Of a DNA stretch of 64,000 nt, positions 1-11,130 are shown one piece after another. Source of the DNA: Prevotella sp. (GTDB lineage Bacteria; Bacteroidota; Bacteroidia; Bacteroidales; Bacteroidaceae); the NCBI GenBank assembly GCA_016287755.1, contig JAEEWT010000001.1, forward strand, positions 1 through 64,000. Reading direction: 5' to 3'. The notes beneath the pieces were generated by a model. The model searched no databases. It saw only the letters and a list, made by a program, of their open reading frames with translations, and was not told where the DNA came from. A program made the translations under genes and the position numbers. Each line of letters begins with the position of its first letter. The first letter of the stretch is position 1.

Positions 1-835
1 GTTTGATTGGCCTTTCACTCCTACACACACCTCATCCGGAAGCTTTTCAACGCTTATCGGTGCGGGCCTCCATCCCGTGTTACCGGGACTTCACCCTGGA
101 CATGTGTAGATCACTCGGTTTCGCGTCTACCCCGGCGTACTAAACGGCCTCTTCAGCCTCGCTTTCACTGCGGATACGTCCCTCAAGGGACTTAACCTCG
201 CACGCCATGGTAACTCGTAGGTTCATTATGCAAAAGGCACGCCGTCACTGACATAATCAGCTCCGACCGCTTGTAGGCGACTGGTTTCAGGTACTATTTC
301 ACTCCCCTCATAGGGGTGCTTTTCACCTTTCCCTCACGGTACTGGTCCGCTATCGGTCTCTCGGGAGTATTTAGCCTTGCCGGATGGTCCCGGCAGATTC
401 GCGCAGAATTTCTCGTGCTCCGCGTTACTCAGGATACCACTAAGCCACATTCAGCTTCGATTACGGGACTATCACCCGCTACGGTCGAACTTTCCAGAAC
501 GTTCTTCTCACTGTCTGTGTACTACGGCGTGGTCCTACTACCCCGTACATGCGTTGCCACATGTGCGGTTTGGGCTCTTCCCCGGTCGCTCGCCACTACT
601 GGGGGAATCATTAGTTTATTTTCTCTTCCTGCAGGTACTAAGATGTTTCAGTTCCCTGCGTTCGCCTCCATACCCAAGTATGGATAATCACCCTTCAGGT
701 GACTGGGTTGTCCCATTCGGAAATCCTCGGATCAAAGATCATTTGCATCTACCCGAGGCTTATCGCAGCTTATCACGTCCTTCATCGCCTCCGAGAGCCA
801 AGGCATCCACCAGACGCCCTAACTTCCTTTCGCCA
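1..835 (-). rRNA. 23S ribosomal RNA, 5' part (cut by window edge)
   Basis: The reverse strand reads as the conserved 5' region of bacterial 23S rRNA: it begins near 835 and soon reaches GGTGGATGCCTTGGC, the hallmark of the 23S 5' end. About 835 nt lie in the window; the rest is beyond position 1. It is the last gene seen of the operon 16S, tRNA-Ile, tRNA-Ala, 23S. The exact 5' end is judged by eye and may be off by a few bases. The 836-1037 spacer to tRNA-Ala holds no gene. Open frames here in either direction are shadows of the rRNA. Confidence 0.97.
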
Positions 836-1037
836 TTCATGCCAATACATATTATACATTATCAATTATGCATTGGCATAGCTCATACTTTCAGCTGTAA
901 ATTGAGAGTTTTATTTTACTCAGTCTATTAACTTAAAGTCTTTACTTACAGTCTTGTGTGTCAATATGTCAAAGATCTCATGCCCGTTCGAATTTTCGCT
1001 GATTGGCTGACGCCGATCAGCATTCTCACAGACGCTG

Positions 1038-1111
1038 TGGAGAATAACGGATTCGAACCGTTGACCCCCTGCTTGCAAAGCAGGTGCTCTAGCCAGCTGA
1101 GCTAATCCCCC
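1038..1111 (-). tRNA. tRNA-Ala (anticodon TGC)
   Basis: On the minus strand it starts GGGGGATTAGCTCAG and ends ATTCTCC plus discriminator A. The acceptor stem GGGGGAT pairs with ATTCTCC, allowing G-U pairs. The anticodon loop TTTGCAA gives anticodon TGC, and the T-loop is GTTCGAATCC. No CCA is encoded. It sits in the 16S-23S spacer, the usual place for tRNA-Ile plus tRNA-Ala. Confidence 0.97.
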
Positions 1112-1128
1112 GGAACAGGAGCGATGAG

Positions 1129-1202
1129 TAGTCCCAGGCAGACTTGAACTGCCGACCTCCACATTATCAGTGTGGCGCTCTAACCAACTGAGCTATAGGA
1201 CT
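1129..1202 (-). tRNA. tRNA-Ile (anticodon GAT)
   Basis: On the minus strand the acceptor arms AGTCCTA and TGGGACT pair, with discriminator A. The loop CTGATAA gives anticodon GAT, and the T-loop is GTTCAAGTC. It lies 17 bp upstream of tRNA-Ala in the same rRNA transcript. No CCA is encoded. Confidence 0.97.
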
Positions 1203-1300
1203 CTGTTTGGTCAGAGGGGGTGCCTCTGCCCAGCCTCATACATTCTCTATCATGATAAACATCAGTAGCAAGAAGCTTTTGGGCTCCGATCCAAACCTCT

Positions 1301-1328
1301 TTCAATCTTCAATTTTCAATTGACAATC
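1301..1328. repeat. Heptamer tract (TTTCAAT-like, 4 units)
   Basis: Four consecutive 7-bp units TTTCAAT, CTTCAAT, TTTCAAT, TGACAAT lie just downstream of the 16S 3' end (minus direction), in the 16S to tRNA-Ile spacer. The tract belongs to the broad class of degenerate 7-bp-period tracts scattered through this window. Confidence 0.7.
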
Positions 1329-1336
1329 GTTCTCTC

Positions 1337-2869
<1,533 letters not shown>

Positions 2870-3176
2870 TATATTTTTTATGTCTCCGACAGAAAAAATC
2901 TACGAACTTCCGTCGCCTCTCGGCATAGCGCAAGCAAGCTTGCCTCTGCTCTCGCGGCTAGGAACTTTGTAAACCCATCTGCCAGCGTTAATCTGTCTCA
3001 GAACGACTATCCTTATCAAGTTTTAGTAAAAAATTGACGGTTCATTTCTTTACCCAATGACAACACATATATAAATAATGTATTGACATTGCTTCTTGTA
3101 CTACTTCTGTCTATGTAAATCTATCAAAGAACTCTTTTTTGAGTTGCTCACACGCCTTTCAGCGCGAAAGCGGATG
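2870..3176 (-). other. rRNA operon leader (no gene)
   Basis: About 300 nt of transcribed leader lie between the 16S 5' end and the promoter at 3177-3207. No protein gene is visible. In this family the leader carries antitermination and RNase III processing signals; I could not define individual boxes by eye. Confidence 0.5.
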
Positions 3177-3207
3177 CAAAGGTACACATTTCTTGCGAAC
3201 CTCCAAA
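3177..3207 (-). promoter_or_regulatory. rRNA operon promoter, Bacteroidetes type
   Basis: On the minus strand TTTG (3204-3207) is followed after 19 bp by TACCTTTG (3177-3184). This fits the Bacteroidetes sigma-ABfr consensus TTTG-N19-21-TAnnTTTG exactly. Upstream (3208-3260) is strongly A/T-rich with T and A runs, like an UP-element region. It is the only good promoter seen before the 16S gene. Confidence 0.8.
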
Positions 3208-3307
3208 ACTTTTCATCGATATTTTTTAGAAAAAGTGTGATTTTTACATTTTTTATGGAAAGCAATGAGTACCAAAGGTTGCTATACCTTATTATATATT
3301 ATAAGTT

Positions 3308-3461
3308 GTGGAGTGTGGAGTGAGGAGTGTGGAGTGAGATTAGTGCAGAGATAAAGTATTCATATACAAAACCACTTGTACTCGAAGCATATCTCATTCC
3401 ACACTCCTCACTCCACATTCCACGAAACGACTCCTCACTCCACATTCCACAAAACTACTCC
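3308..3461. repeat. Opposed heptamer tracts GTGGAGT / ACTCCAC
   Basis: From 3308 to 3335 there are four 7-bp units (GTGGAGT, GTGGAGT, GAGGAGT, GTGGAGT). From 3396 to 3461 the complementary units run the other way (ATTCCAC, ACTCCTC, ACTCCAC, ATTCCAC and repeats, with two 6-bp interruptions). Together they can form a long imperfect stem between the divergent rRNA and BI-1 promoters. The 3208-3595 stretch has no gene. Confidence 0.75.
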
Positions 3462-3485
3462 ACAAAAAAAAACAAAAACTGTTGA

Positions 3486-3513
3486 TTTGTTTTGTGTTTT
3501 TTTTGTACTTTTG
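3486..3513 (+). promoter_or_regulatory. Candidate promoter of the BI-1 gene
   Basis: TACTTTTG at 3506-3513 matches the -7 consensus TAnnTTTG. The nearest TTTG (3486-3489) is only 16 bp upstream, shorter than the usual 19-21; a weaker GTTG (3481-3484) gives 21 bp. The start codon is about 80 nt downstream. Confidence 0.5.
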
Positions 3514-3595
3514 CAATCGAAAAGCTATCGTCTGCCTAGAGCGGCATGACTTTTGCAGAGAAGCTATTGAATACAAACCTTTAAAATGAGAGAAT

Positions 3596-4324
3596 ATGGA
3601 TTTACAGAAACTGCAGCAAGAAGTATTGAATGAGAAAGAAAGTAGCAGATGGGAAAGTTCTACCACTCTTCCTGTTTTGATGCGTAAAGTATATACTTGG
3701 ATGACCTTGGCGTTGGTCATCACCGGTATAACCGCCTGGGTGGTGGCTCATAGTCCCGCCATACTACAGATGATCATGACCAACAAGATTCTGTTTCTCT
3801 CCTTATTGTTTGGCGAGTTGATTCTTGTTTGGAGTGTCAGTGCCGCCATCAACCGTTTGTCGTTGACCACGGCTACCCTACTCTTCGTGCTCTATTCCGT
3901 GCTGAACGGTGTCACGATGTCGTTCATCTTCCTGGCCTACACCTACGAGAGCGTAACCAATGTCTTCCTGATCACCGCCGGCACCTTTGCCGCTATGGCC
4001 TTCTTCGGCTATTTCACCAAGACCGACCTCTCATCGATTGGCCGCATTCTCTTCATGGCCCTCATCGGACTCATCATTGCCACCATCGTGAACATCTTTG
4101 TGAAGAGTAGCGGGTTCGGCATGATACTGAACTACTTAGGCGTGCTCATCTTCGTGGGTCTCACCGCTTGGGACACTCAGAAGATCAAGCAGATGCTCTC
4201 TATGGCAGAAGACACTGGTGAGACAGCCCAGAAGGTTGCCTTGATGGGAGCCTTGAGCCTGTATCTCGACTTCATCAACCTGTTTATCCACCTGCTCAGG
4301 ATCATGGGTAACAACCGGAACTGA
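3596..4324 (+). CDS. Bax inhibitor-1 (BI-1/YccA) family membrane protein
   Basis: This 242-residue protein has a short hydrophilic N-terminus and then about seven hydrophobic segments spread over residues 30-235, the usual size and topology of bacterial BI-1/YccA proteins. Typical family stretches are visible, such as GVLIFVGLTAWDTQKIKQM around residues 180-200 and a C-terminal LYLDFINLFIHLLRI helix. Members sit in the inner membrane; proposed roles are ion leak and control of membrane protease activity, and the physiological function in Bacteroidetes is not settled. ATG 3596 is chosen because the nearby ATG at 3584 is out of frame. The AraC-type gene starts 53 nt downstream on the same strand, so the two may be co-transcribed. 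Confidence 0.9.
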   Translation: MDLQKLQQEVLNEKESSRWESSTTLPVLMRKVYTWMTLALVITGITAWVVAHSPAILQMIMTNKILFLSLLFGELILVWSVSAAINRLSLTTATLLFVLYSVLNGVTMSFIFLAYTYESVTNVFLITAGTFAAMAFFGYFTKTDLSSIGRILFMALIGLIIATIVNIFVKSSGFGMILNYLGVLIFVGLTAWDTQKIKQMLSMAEDTGETAQKVALMGALSLYLDFINLFIHLLRIMGNNRN

Positions 4325-4377
4325 CGACAGAAAAAACAGGTGAAGACATAATAACATAATAACACATAACACAAACA

Positions 4378-4908
4378 ATGAACTTATACTTTTATTTGAT
4401 CATCATTCTGGTGATCGCCTTGTTGGCTATTATCGCATGGCATATCCATGTGGTGCGCTGGAAGAACCAGAAACTACTGAAACGGCTGCGTAAGGAGAAG
4501 GAACTGGGTAGGCAGGTGGGTCTGCTGACACAGGACAACACCTTACACGACCAAGATTGGGCACTCTTCCAACAGCTCGAGAAGAGCATGTTGGAAGACA
4601 AGCTCTATCTGCAAGCCGATCTGAACCGCGACCAGGTGACACAGTTCTTAGGGATAGATAAGAACCGCCTTGCCGTTATCATGCAGAAGTTCGGCAACGG
4701 CACCACCCTACCCGCCTACATCAATCACCTGCGGATTCACCATGCCTGTCAGATGCTGAAGGATTATCCCAACTACACCATCCAGGCCATCGCCACCGAC
4801 TCCGGTTTTACATCCCTCCGTAACTTCCAACGACTATTCAAGGACTACACCGGAATGACGCCCTTGGAATTTAAGGAAACGCTGGAGCAGGAAACCGCTG
4901 CGAACTAA
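4378..4908 (+). CDS. Membrane-anchored AraC-family transcriptional regulator
   Basis: This 176-residue protein has one N-terminal transmembrane helix (about residues 3-22, LYFYLIIILVIALLAIIAW). A basic stretch and a short linker follow, and the C-terminal ~95 residues form an AraC-type double helix-turn-helix (RDQVTQFLGIDKNRLAVIM, then TIQAIATDSGFTSLRNFQRL). The end, TGMTPLEFKETL, is the classic AraC signature. No sensor domain is present, so the signal would have to reach it through the membrane or a partner. It follows the BI-1 gene by 53 nt and may respond to the same membrane stress; that link is inference. Targets are unknown. Confidence 0.88.
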   Translation: MNLYFYLIIILVIALLAIIAWHIHVVRWKNQKLLKRLRKEKELGRQVGLLTQDNTLHDQDWALFQQLEKSMLEDKLYLQADLNRDQVTQFLGIDKNRLAVIMQKFGNGTTLPAYINHLRIHHACQMLKDYPNYTIQAIATDSGFTSLRNFQRLFKDYTGMTPLEFKETLEQETAAN

Positions 4909-4911
4909 AAA

Positions 4912-5063
4912 CGACCACGGATTCAACGGATTCAACGGATGACCACAGATGCTTTTTCATTCCCCACCCCTCTAAGGGGCGGGGTTCCTGGCAAGGGGGG
5001 CTGGGTGTCACCTAATATCCGTAAGATTCGAGTTATCCGTGTTCAATTAAAGTCATGCAGATC
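4912..5063. repeat. Left arm of a ~150 bp inverted repeat (partner 11131-11274)
   Basis: The segment contains, in order, CACGGATTCAACGGAT, a GC-rich hairpin (CCCCACCCCTCTAAGGGG and GGCAAGGGGGG), ATATCCGTAAGAT, GAGTTATCCGTGTTCAATTA and ATGCAGAT. The same blocks occur in reverse complement at 11131-11274. The pair encloses the 1,385-residue protein gene, its small partner and the non-coding repeat region. The rest of the 4909-5336 gap holds TTCCG-rich tracts, a palindrome and a candidate promoter, but no gene. Confidence 0.75.
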
Positions 5064-5174
5064 ATGCAGATTTAGCAGATCTCTTTCCGTTATTCCGATT
5101 ATATTCCGTTTATTCCGTTTTTATACTCCTCCAACCCAAAATGGACTAAATTTTAGCACGAAAATCCTAGTTTT

Positions 5175-5187
5175 GGACAAATTGTCC
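5175..5187. promoter_or_regulatory. 13-bp palindrome GGACAAATTGTCC
   Basis: A perfect palindrome around a central base, followed by ATA, about 150 bp upstream of the 5337 gene. A near-identical copy (GGACAATTTGTCC, also followed by ATA) stands at 11382-11394 upstream of the second secreted-protein operon. This makes it a candidate operator shared by the two operons. Confidence 0.45.
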
Positions 5188-5227
5188 ATACTACTTTATA
5201 CATTATTAAATGATTTTAATCAGAATT

Positions 5228-5259
5228 ATTGCTAGTTTGCCCCTAAAATATTATTTTTG
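5228..5259 (+). promoter_or_regulatory. Candidate promoter of the 5337 gene
   Basis: TATTTTTG (5252-5259) fits TAnnTTTG, with a weak ATTG (5228-5231) 20 bp upstream. The 5' leader would be about 70 nt. Confidence 0.45.
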
Positions 5260-5336
5260 CACTTTGAAACATGACACGTACGAATTCAACAAAAATATAA
5301 CAAAAACATTGATTAATAACAACTAATTACAGCAAT

Positions 5337-8300
5337 ATGAAAAAAATGAAAACTAAAAACAAATGCCTTGTCACCAGCTTGGCCATCATTGCTATGCTAA
5401 TGATGAGCCTGGGGGTGAAGGCACAAGATGTGGACATTGCCCCTGAATGGGGTAGCGTTGTGACCTCAGTGTCATCCGCAGACGACTCTGGATTCATTCT
5501 CGGTTTAGGTGCTTTGTGGCGTCACCAGCAGTTAGCATTGTCAATGACCGGAACCGACCGCGATGCCATCAACGCATCCGGAGAAATATCACAGCCTTCA
5601 ACGGTAATAGGCGAATACAATGGAATGCTGACGCTCGTAGGTGGTCGCAGACCATCGTTTTTGGTTGTCTCTTTACCTAAGGGTTACCGCATCACAGGTT
5701 ACGACCTTGTCTTGGTTAATAACTTGATTGGTGTGGACTACGCTCCTGGCAAAAACACAGGTAGTGGCCACGGTGGCTTTCATCATTTGAATGGTAATCA
5801 AAATGATAACGAACTTTATGGGCAGGCTGTAAGTAATGGTTATGGAACTATGCGTTTTTATGAAACAACAAAATGGGAAGTAGACGAAACGAATAGTCCT
5901 GCAACTCAATCTAAATACACTGATAATAATGTTAGATTAATTGAACCAGCCGAGATCGGATCTACTATCCTTGCTACGGCAGCAAATGGCACTGATATCA
6001 ATATTGACGCGAACGATGCAGATAACGGTAAAGAATTTACCATCTCTCGCCACAACATTGAAGGGGCCAACCAGCTCTATTTCAGACTCGTGAAGAATTT
6101 CACGCACTATGGTATTTCTATTAAGTCGTTTAAGATTTATTTCACCGCAGAGGGAACTTTCGATGCACCAGCAAAGCCATCTGATGTTGACCATGCCAGG
6201 AGGGTTGTTTCATATTCATTCCCAACGAACAAGATTGACATTGGAAAGATGCAAATGTTGTCGCAGGAAGGACATGAAGGAGAAGCTGATTACACCTTCT
6301 TCTCTTACAACTTTAGAAATGTGACAGACCTTAATGCCTACACATATATTTACCAAGAGAAGGCAGTTAAAGACGGTGTTCCTTACGAACGTGAAACTGA
6401 TGACCAAGGAAACAGCATCACTCCACATATCTATCCTGTGCAGTTCGGTACAGGGGAGAATGCGGAGCGTATGTTTGCTTTTGAAAACGATGTATATTAT
6501 GTGGAACCACCTACTACCATTCATACTTCATCTGGTTTGGAAGCACCTATAGGCTATAGAATCGTAGGAGCCAAGATAGAATATCTTTGGAAGGATGCCA
6601 CCAATATTACAAAGACGATTCCCGATGGATTCTATATTGTATACGACCGTGTGACAACCACAAGTAACGGTGCAACTACGACGCGTTATTATTTGGGTGA
6701 GAACCTTCAATTCGCTACATATAACGACAACAACCGTCCTGTGTGGCATATGGACAACGATGGTAACATTTACTATGATGCCAATAACCGTCGATATCTT
6801 TGCTGCTATGGTTCTGGAGACACCCGTGAGCTTACTTGGGCTACCGATCCCACTTCTCGTTGGAACTTGCGGACTGAAAATGGCGAAAAGATCTATTACT
6901 ATAGTGATGGAATGAATTATTACAATTTGCAGGCTGTTGTAAATGCTAGTGGTGTCCCCTCGGGTGCCCAGGTGGTGAAAGATGCGCTGAATAATTTACC
7001 ATATAGTCAATATCAGGCGGGAGGCCATACAGTAACAACCTGTGAATACAGTCCTGGAAACTATACATTAAATATTTGGGATCAGAAGACCGGAGAGACT
7101 ATCGATGCAAGCAAGAGTGTCGAGGTAACAGAAGCCAAAGCAAAAAGTGATGAAAACTATGTAGAGTTAAAAGACTTAAATAATGATGCCATTAAGTTCT
7201 CTATCTCGGGTTTGTCTTCAGGCAATAAGGCATTGCTTTTGATTACTTTGCAACTGCAGGCTTTGGATCCTTATATCAACAACATGTTGGTTGAGTGTAA
7301 GAATCTTCCTAAAGAACTGCAAATGTCACAGACGTTCACGGCTAGTAACTTTGCTGTGAGTGGTGGCTCGTTTATCTTCTATGTTCCAAGCGATTTGGCG
7401 GGAGAAACGATGGATATCAGTTTCTCTGACTTGTATAGTAATTATGGTGACAAGACCTATTGGGGTGAGACTGAGAGTCTGACAAATGCCCGCTACAGTT
7501 TTGTTTCTTCTGATTATTTCAAACAATACAGTGGAAATCAAAAGACAACAGAACAACTTATAGCGTTAGGAATGGATGCTGAAGAAGCTGCGAAATGGCC
7601 AGTTAATGGTGGATTGTATGATAAAGATTACACTCCTGATACTGATTATAGGAATAAAGTAACTACCGCTACTGCAGGTAACGTTCGCTATAAATTCAAC
7701 AATGCAGAAGACTTGAGTAATGACATAGATGTAGAGGAAGGAACTGAATACTCTGCATATCTTGAGGAATTCCCATTCTCTGTAACCAAATATCTTTCTA
7801 ACTATCCTGACCCGGATGCTGCAGCTGGTACAACTCCCACAAAAGCAAAGTTTGCAAAATGTCAAGTGATTGCTGGAGATGGTACACAAAATGCTGGCTC
7901 GTTCTTCGTGTTTACTGCTGATGAGACGCGTTATAATATAGCACCAACTACCGATTGGCAGCACCGTTTCTATGCTTTCTATCGTATGGATGTGAAGGCA
8001 GTTGCAAAGTCCTACTCACCTGCCCTTGAATGGACAAAGGTGTACAACAGTGCCCTCTATGTCACAGAAGATGAAGATGGTAAGGAAGTAAAGGGCGAAG
8101 AGGCTCAGTTTGGTTTGATGCTTAAAACAAAAGAGATACACGACAATGGACAGATTGGTGATTTTACTAAAGGTTATCTGACTGTAAAGGAAATTAATGA
8201 TGCTATTGCTGCTGCAATTACTGCAGAAAAAGCCAATCCTACTGGCGACGTGCCGACGTCAAGAGATCAGATTCTCTATATTGATGGTAGCGGCCTTATT

Positions 8301-9494
8301 GGTATTTACAACTATATCAAGACCCAGGATGGACAGCCTATACCTGCAACCCTTGAGGATTTGATGGATGGTCTGGGAACAAACGCATTGATTTACTTGC
8401 CTAAAGCCATTTCCACCAAACTCGATAACTTCGCATCCTTTGAGCCAGATATCAATTCGTTCCGAGCAGCAAAAGACATTGTGCTGACAGACAAGCAGCC
8501 GTTCTACTCGAAGTACGACATACAGATTGACCCTGCTAATACGGTTACTTATGAGCGTAAGATTTCTGACGCATTAAACGGTCAGGCTAAGTTGGCTACT
8601 ATCATGCTACCATTCACGTTGACTGTAGACAAAACCAATGGTTTACACACCAATCCAAGCGAAACACCAGTATGTACGTTCACAGTTAATACAATGTCGG
8701 ATGGCGCAGAGATGAGTCTGGAGGGTAATTCAGTCAATCATGGTACAGCATTCTTCGCTCCGTTGAAAGAAACGACAACAGAGGCCAATACGCCTTATAT
8801 GATTGAAGTGAAATCAACGAGTGCTGCAACGACAGACGACTTCTCGTTCGTTATTGCTGAAAAGGGTGCGAAGATTATTGCCTCGAATATTGATGGAGAA
8901 GACAATCCTAATGGTACAGGTTGGCTCCATACTGGTGAGGAGGATGTTAGTGCAACGTTTGGTAATTATACTTATACATTCACTAACAAGGCGACATTCT
9001 CTGGTGCCAAGTTTGACCGAGCAGCTAAGGATAATTCTGGGAAAGAAGTCGGAGAAGATGTGTTCTACTTTGCTGGCAACCAATATCTGGATCTGCATAC
9101 TTTGGTAATGTATCAGGATGGTATCCATGATGCAGCGCACCTCAATCAGTACCTCTACATCTATCCGTTCCGCGGAGTATACACTTACACGAAGACGTTG
9201 AAACCTGGAACAACTGGTGCAAAGATGAATAGTTTCGACATCTCATTCGATGAGTATGTGAAGAACTTTGGAATTGCCACGGATCTTGATAAGACAGGAA
9301 CAACACCAGACTTGATGATTCGCTCTGGTAGAGGTATGTTGACCATTACGGCAAGTCGCAGTCAGGATGTTGTCATCCGTTCTGTCAATGGCATGGTGGT
9401 TAAGAATACCAATGTCGAAGCTGGCAATACTACCACAATTGCCTTGCCTGCCGGCATTTACGTAGTAAATAACACAAAGATAACCGTTAAATAA
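5337..9494 (+). CDS. Large secreted protein with T9SS-type C-terminal tail, unknown function
   Basis: This 1,385-residue protein starts with a signal peptide (KNKCLVTSLAIIAMLMMSLG, cleavage probably after VKA). The long central part is rich in Tyr, Asn, Asp and Thr and looks like extracellular beta-structured material. I recognise no catalytic domain. The last ~80 residues (RGMLTITASRSQDVVIRS to GIYVVNNTKITVK) resemble type A sorting domains of the type IX secretion system, implying export across the outer membrane and attachment or release there. A 74-residue protein gene follows after 13 nt and is probably co-transcribed. The ATG start is followed by Lys-rich residues typical of a signal peptide. 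The gene lies between two inverted repeats. Confidence 0.85.
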   Translation: MKKMKTKNKCLVTSLAIIAMLMMSLGVKAQDVDIAPEWGSVVTSVSSADDSGFILGLGALWRHQQLALSMTGTDRDAINASGEISQPSTVIGEYNGMLTLVGGRRPSFLVVSLPKGYRITGYDLVLVNNLIGVDYAPGKNTGSGHGGFHHLNGNQNDNELYGQAVSNGYGTMRFYETTKWEVDETNSPATQSKYTDNNVRLIEPAEIGSTILATAANGTDINIDANDADNGKEFTISRHNIEGANQLYFRLVKNFTHYGISIKSFKIYFTAEGTFDAPAKPSDVDHARRVVSYSFPTNKIDIGKMQMLSQEGHEGEADYTFFSYNFRNVTDLNAYTYIYQEKAVKDGVPYERETDDQGNSITPHIYPVQFGTGENAERMFAFENDVYYVEPPTTIHTSSGLEAPIGYRIVGAKIEYLWKDATNITKTIPDGFYIVYDRVTTTSNGATTTRYYLGENLQFATYNDNNRPVWHMDNDGNIYYDANNRRYLCCYGSGDTRELTWATDPTSRWNLRTENGEKIYYYSDGMNYYNLQAVVNASGVPSGAQVVKDALNNLPYSQYQAGGHTVTTCEYSPGNYTLNIWDQKTGETIDASKSVEVTEAKAKSDENYVELKDLNNDAIKFSISGLSSGNKALLLITLQLQALDPYINNMLVECKNLPKELQMSQTFTASNFAVSGGSFIFYVPSDLAGETMDISFSDLYSNYGDKTYWGETESLTNARYSFVSSDYFKQYSGNQKTTEQLIALGMDAEEAAKWPVNGGLYDKDYTPDTDYRNKVTTATAGNVRYKFNNAEDLSNDIDVEEGTEYSAYLEEFPFSVTKYLSNYPDPDAAAGTTPTKAKFAKCQVIAGDGTQNAGSFFVFTADETRYNIAPTTDWQHRFYAFYRMDVKAVAKSYSPALEWTKVYNSALYVTEDEDGKEVKGEEAQFGLMLKTKEIHDNGQIGDFTKGYLTVKEINDAIAAAITAEKANPTGDVPTSRDQILYIDGSGLIGIYNYIKTQDGQPIPATLEDLMDGLGTNALIYLPKAISTKLDNFASFEPDINSFRAAKDIVLTDKQPFYSKYDIQIDPANTVTYERKISDALNGQAKLATIMLPFTLTVDKTNGLHTNPSETPVCTFTVNTMSDGAEMSLEGNSVNHGTAFFAPLKETTTEANTPYMIEVKSTSAATTDDFSFVIAEKGAKIIASNIDGEDNPNGTGWLHTGEEDVSATFGNYTYTFTNKATFSGAKFDRAAKDNSGKEVGEDVFYFAGNQYLDLHTLVMYQDGIHDAAHLNQYLYIYPFRGVYTYTKTLKPGTTGAKMNSFDISFDEYVKNFGIATDLDKTGTTPDLMIRSGRGMLTITASRSQDVVIRSVNGMVVKNTNVEAGNTTTIALPAGIYVVNNTKITVK

Positions 9495-9500
9495 GGAGGG
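9493..9500 (+). promoter_or_regulatory. Strong Shine-Dalgarno AAGGAGGG before the 9508 gene
   Basis: AAGGAGGG overlaps the stop codon of the 5337 gene and ends 7 nt before the ATG at 9508. Bacteroidetes genes rarely carry such a perfect anti-16S match. It supports the short gene being real and efficiently translated. Confidence 0.6.
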
Positions 9501-9507
9501 CCGCACC

Positions 9508-9732
9508 ATGAAGAAACTATATGTACAACCTAACACCGAGAACGTAGTCCTCAACCTTGGCGAACAAATAACGTGGGGAGAAGAAGGAAATCCCTCCAAT
9601 CCCTTTCACACTGGTGATGCCAAGCAGAACGTTATCATCTTTGAGGAGTTCATGGATGAGGAGCCTGACACCACTGACTTCTGGAGCAACGACCCATGGA
9701 AGATCCAGTATAGTCTTTGGGACGAAGAGTAG
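9508..9732 (+). CDS. Small acidic DPW-motif protein, partner of the upstream secreted protein
   Basis: This 74-residue protein begins MKKLYVQPNTENVVLNLGE and has an acidic, Trp-containing C-terminus (SNDPWKIQYSLWDEE). There is no signal peptide. It resembles the 67-residue product at 14794-14997: both open with a basic residue plus LY(V/I)xPxTE and both end in an Asp/Glu-rich tail with DPW. Both directly follow a large T9SS-type secreted protein. The perfect Shine-Dalgarno supports translation. Function unknown; it could be a chaperone-like partner, a regulatory peptide or a precursor peptide. I cannot tell which. Confidence 0.7.
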   Translation: MKKLYVQPNTENVVLNLGEQITWGEEGNPSNPFHTGDAKQNVIIFEEFMDEEPDTTDFWSNDPWKIQYSLWDEE

Positions 9733-9823
9733 AAGGCTTCGCCAGTTGACAGTTGACATTTCTTCGCATAGCGAAGCGGCAAAGCCGAGCAGACAATTGA
9801 CAGTCAACATTAACAATAGAACA

Positions 9824-9857
9824 AACAGCAGCAACTACTGAAGTGGTTGCTGCTGTT
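9824..9857 (+). terminator. Hairpin, probable terminator of the 5337-9732 operon
   Basis: AACAGCAGCAAC (9824-9835) pairs perfectly with GTTGCTGCTGTT (9846-9857) around a 10-nt loop. The following bases are only moderately T-rich (GTTATG). Almost the same stem recurs at 11439-11479, there with a clear T run. Confidence 0.6.
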
Positions 9858-10245
9858 GTTATGTAGTAGGTCGAACACGGATCTACCAAATTCAACGGAT
9901 AAATTCTCCGCTATTACACCTAATCAATTTATAGTCAACAGGTTGTTGGCGAAGCAATTCCCAAAGCAATATCCGTTAAATTCCTCCGCCACAAATCTTC
10001 TGGTAATCATGTAATTACACTAATTTGGCGGAGGAATATGTGGATTACTTCAGTGATCAATTATTGTTCCACAGGAATGCAGAAATTATGTAAGATTTTG
10101 AATTAGATTATGTAAGATGTCTCCGCGTAGCGGATCCAAAGATATAACAATGACTAACCAGCCTTATAACACCCACTTATCAGCCTTCTAACAACCTCCA
10201 ACCAGCCTACTTTCACCCCGCAACCAGCCTTATAACAGGAATAAT

Positions 10246-10352
10246 CTCACACGGAAAGCACGGAGATCACAGATATTTGATTCTCATAGTGATTGGTGCA
10301 AGGGCTATTTATAACGTAAAGATTTCTGTGGTCTCTGTGATTTCCGTGTGAG
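10246..10352. repeat. Imperfect inverted repeat, 31 bp arms
   Basis: The left arm (10246-10276) begins CTCACACGGAAAGCACGGAG. The right arm (10322-10352) is its reverse complement with about five mismatches. The loop is 45 nt. It could fold as a long hairpin if transcribed. Confidence 0.7.
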
Positions 10353-10361
10353 GTTTTTAGT

Positions 10362-10500
10362 CAACATTTCCCGTAAAACGTCTGAAACGCCCTGCCACAA
10401 AGGGTTTCACCAACGGGATATGTTGTCCAAACATTTCCCGTAGATCTCCCGTACATTTCCCGTAGATCTCCCGTACATTTCCCGTAGATTTCCCGTATTA
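10362..10500. repeat. Left arm of inner inverted repeat, with six 11-bp units
   Basis: The arm reads ACATTTCCCGTAAA, a small hairpin (GAAACGCCCT/AAGGGTTTC), CAACGGGATATGTTGT, and then six 11-bp units alternating ACATTTCCCGT and AGATCTCCCGT (10431-10496). The reverse-complement arm at 11009-11120 has the same blocks but only about three and a half 11-bp units. Confidence 0.75.
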
Positions 10501-11008
10501 TTTTATAACGGAAGAAACAGAAATAAACGGAAATGCGGAAAAATCAATTTTGGGGTTCCAGAGCCTTATACATTAAAGATTAAACATTAAATTTTGGTCC
10601 TTTGGTTCTTTTGTCTAAATATAAATATGATCTTATGTTATTATGTCTAAAAAGTTCTTCTGTCTAATCCTGGTACAAAGGTACTAAATTATCTTGAGAA
10701 CACCAAAAACAAGACCCCGTAGCGTGCAAAAATCTGTTAACGAAACAAGCCTATTCTGTTAAAAAACACTGAACGCCGTAAACGCTCCCAGTGATCAAGG
10801 CAAACGCTCCCAGCGTTTGACGTTCCCGCTATTGGCGTTTGAGGCACTTTTTACCAGAAACTGCCATAGTTTCTCCAAGAGAATGACATACTCTCTCATA
10901 GAGAAAATGGCTAAAGGCACACAGATCTTAACCATCTTCACAGATTTCCGCTTTTCCGTTTCTTTTCCGTTTCTTCTGTTGTAGAATACGATCGAGGGTA
11001 TTTGTGGG

Positions 11009-11120
11009 TTAGATCTACGGGAAATCTACGGGAGATCTACGGGAAATGTTTGAACAACATATCCCGTTGCTCAAACCCTTTACAAATCGGTGTTTCAAGA
11101 GGTTTACGGGAAATGTAGGT
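11009..11120. repeat. Right arm of inner inverted repeat
   Basis: This is the reverse complement of the arm at 10362-10500: AGATCTACGGGAAATCT units, then ACAACATATCCCGTTG, AAACCCTTTAC, and finally TTTACGGGAAATGTAGGT. The two arms enclose about 510 bp without an open frame. Confidence 0.75.
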
Positions 11121-11130
11121 ACAACCTGAT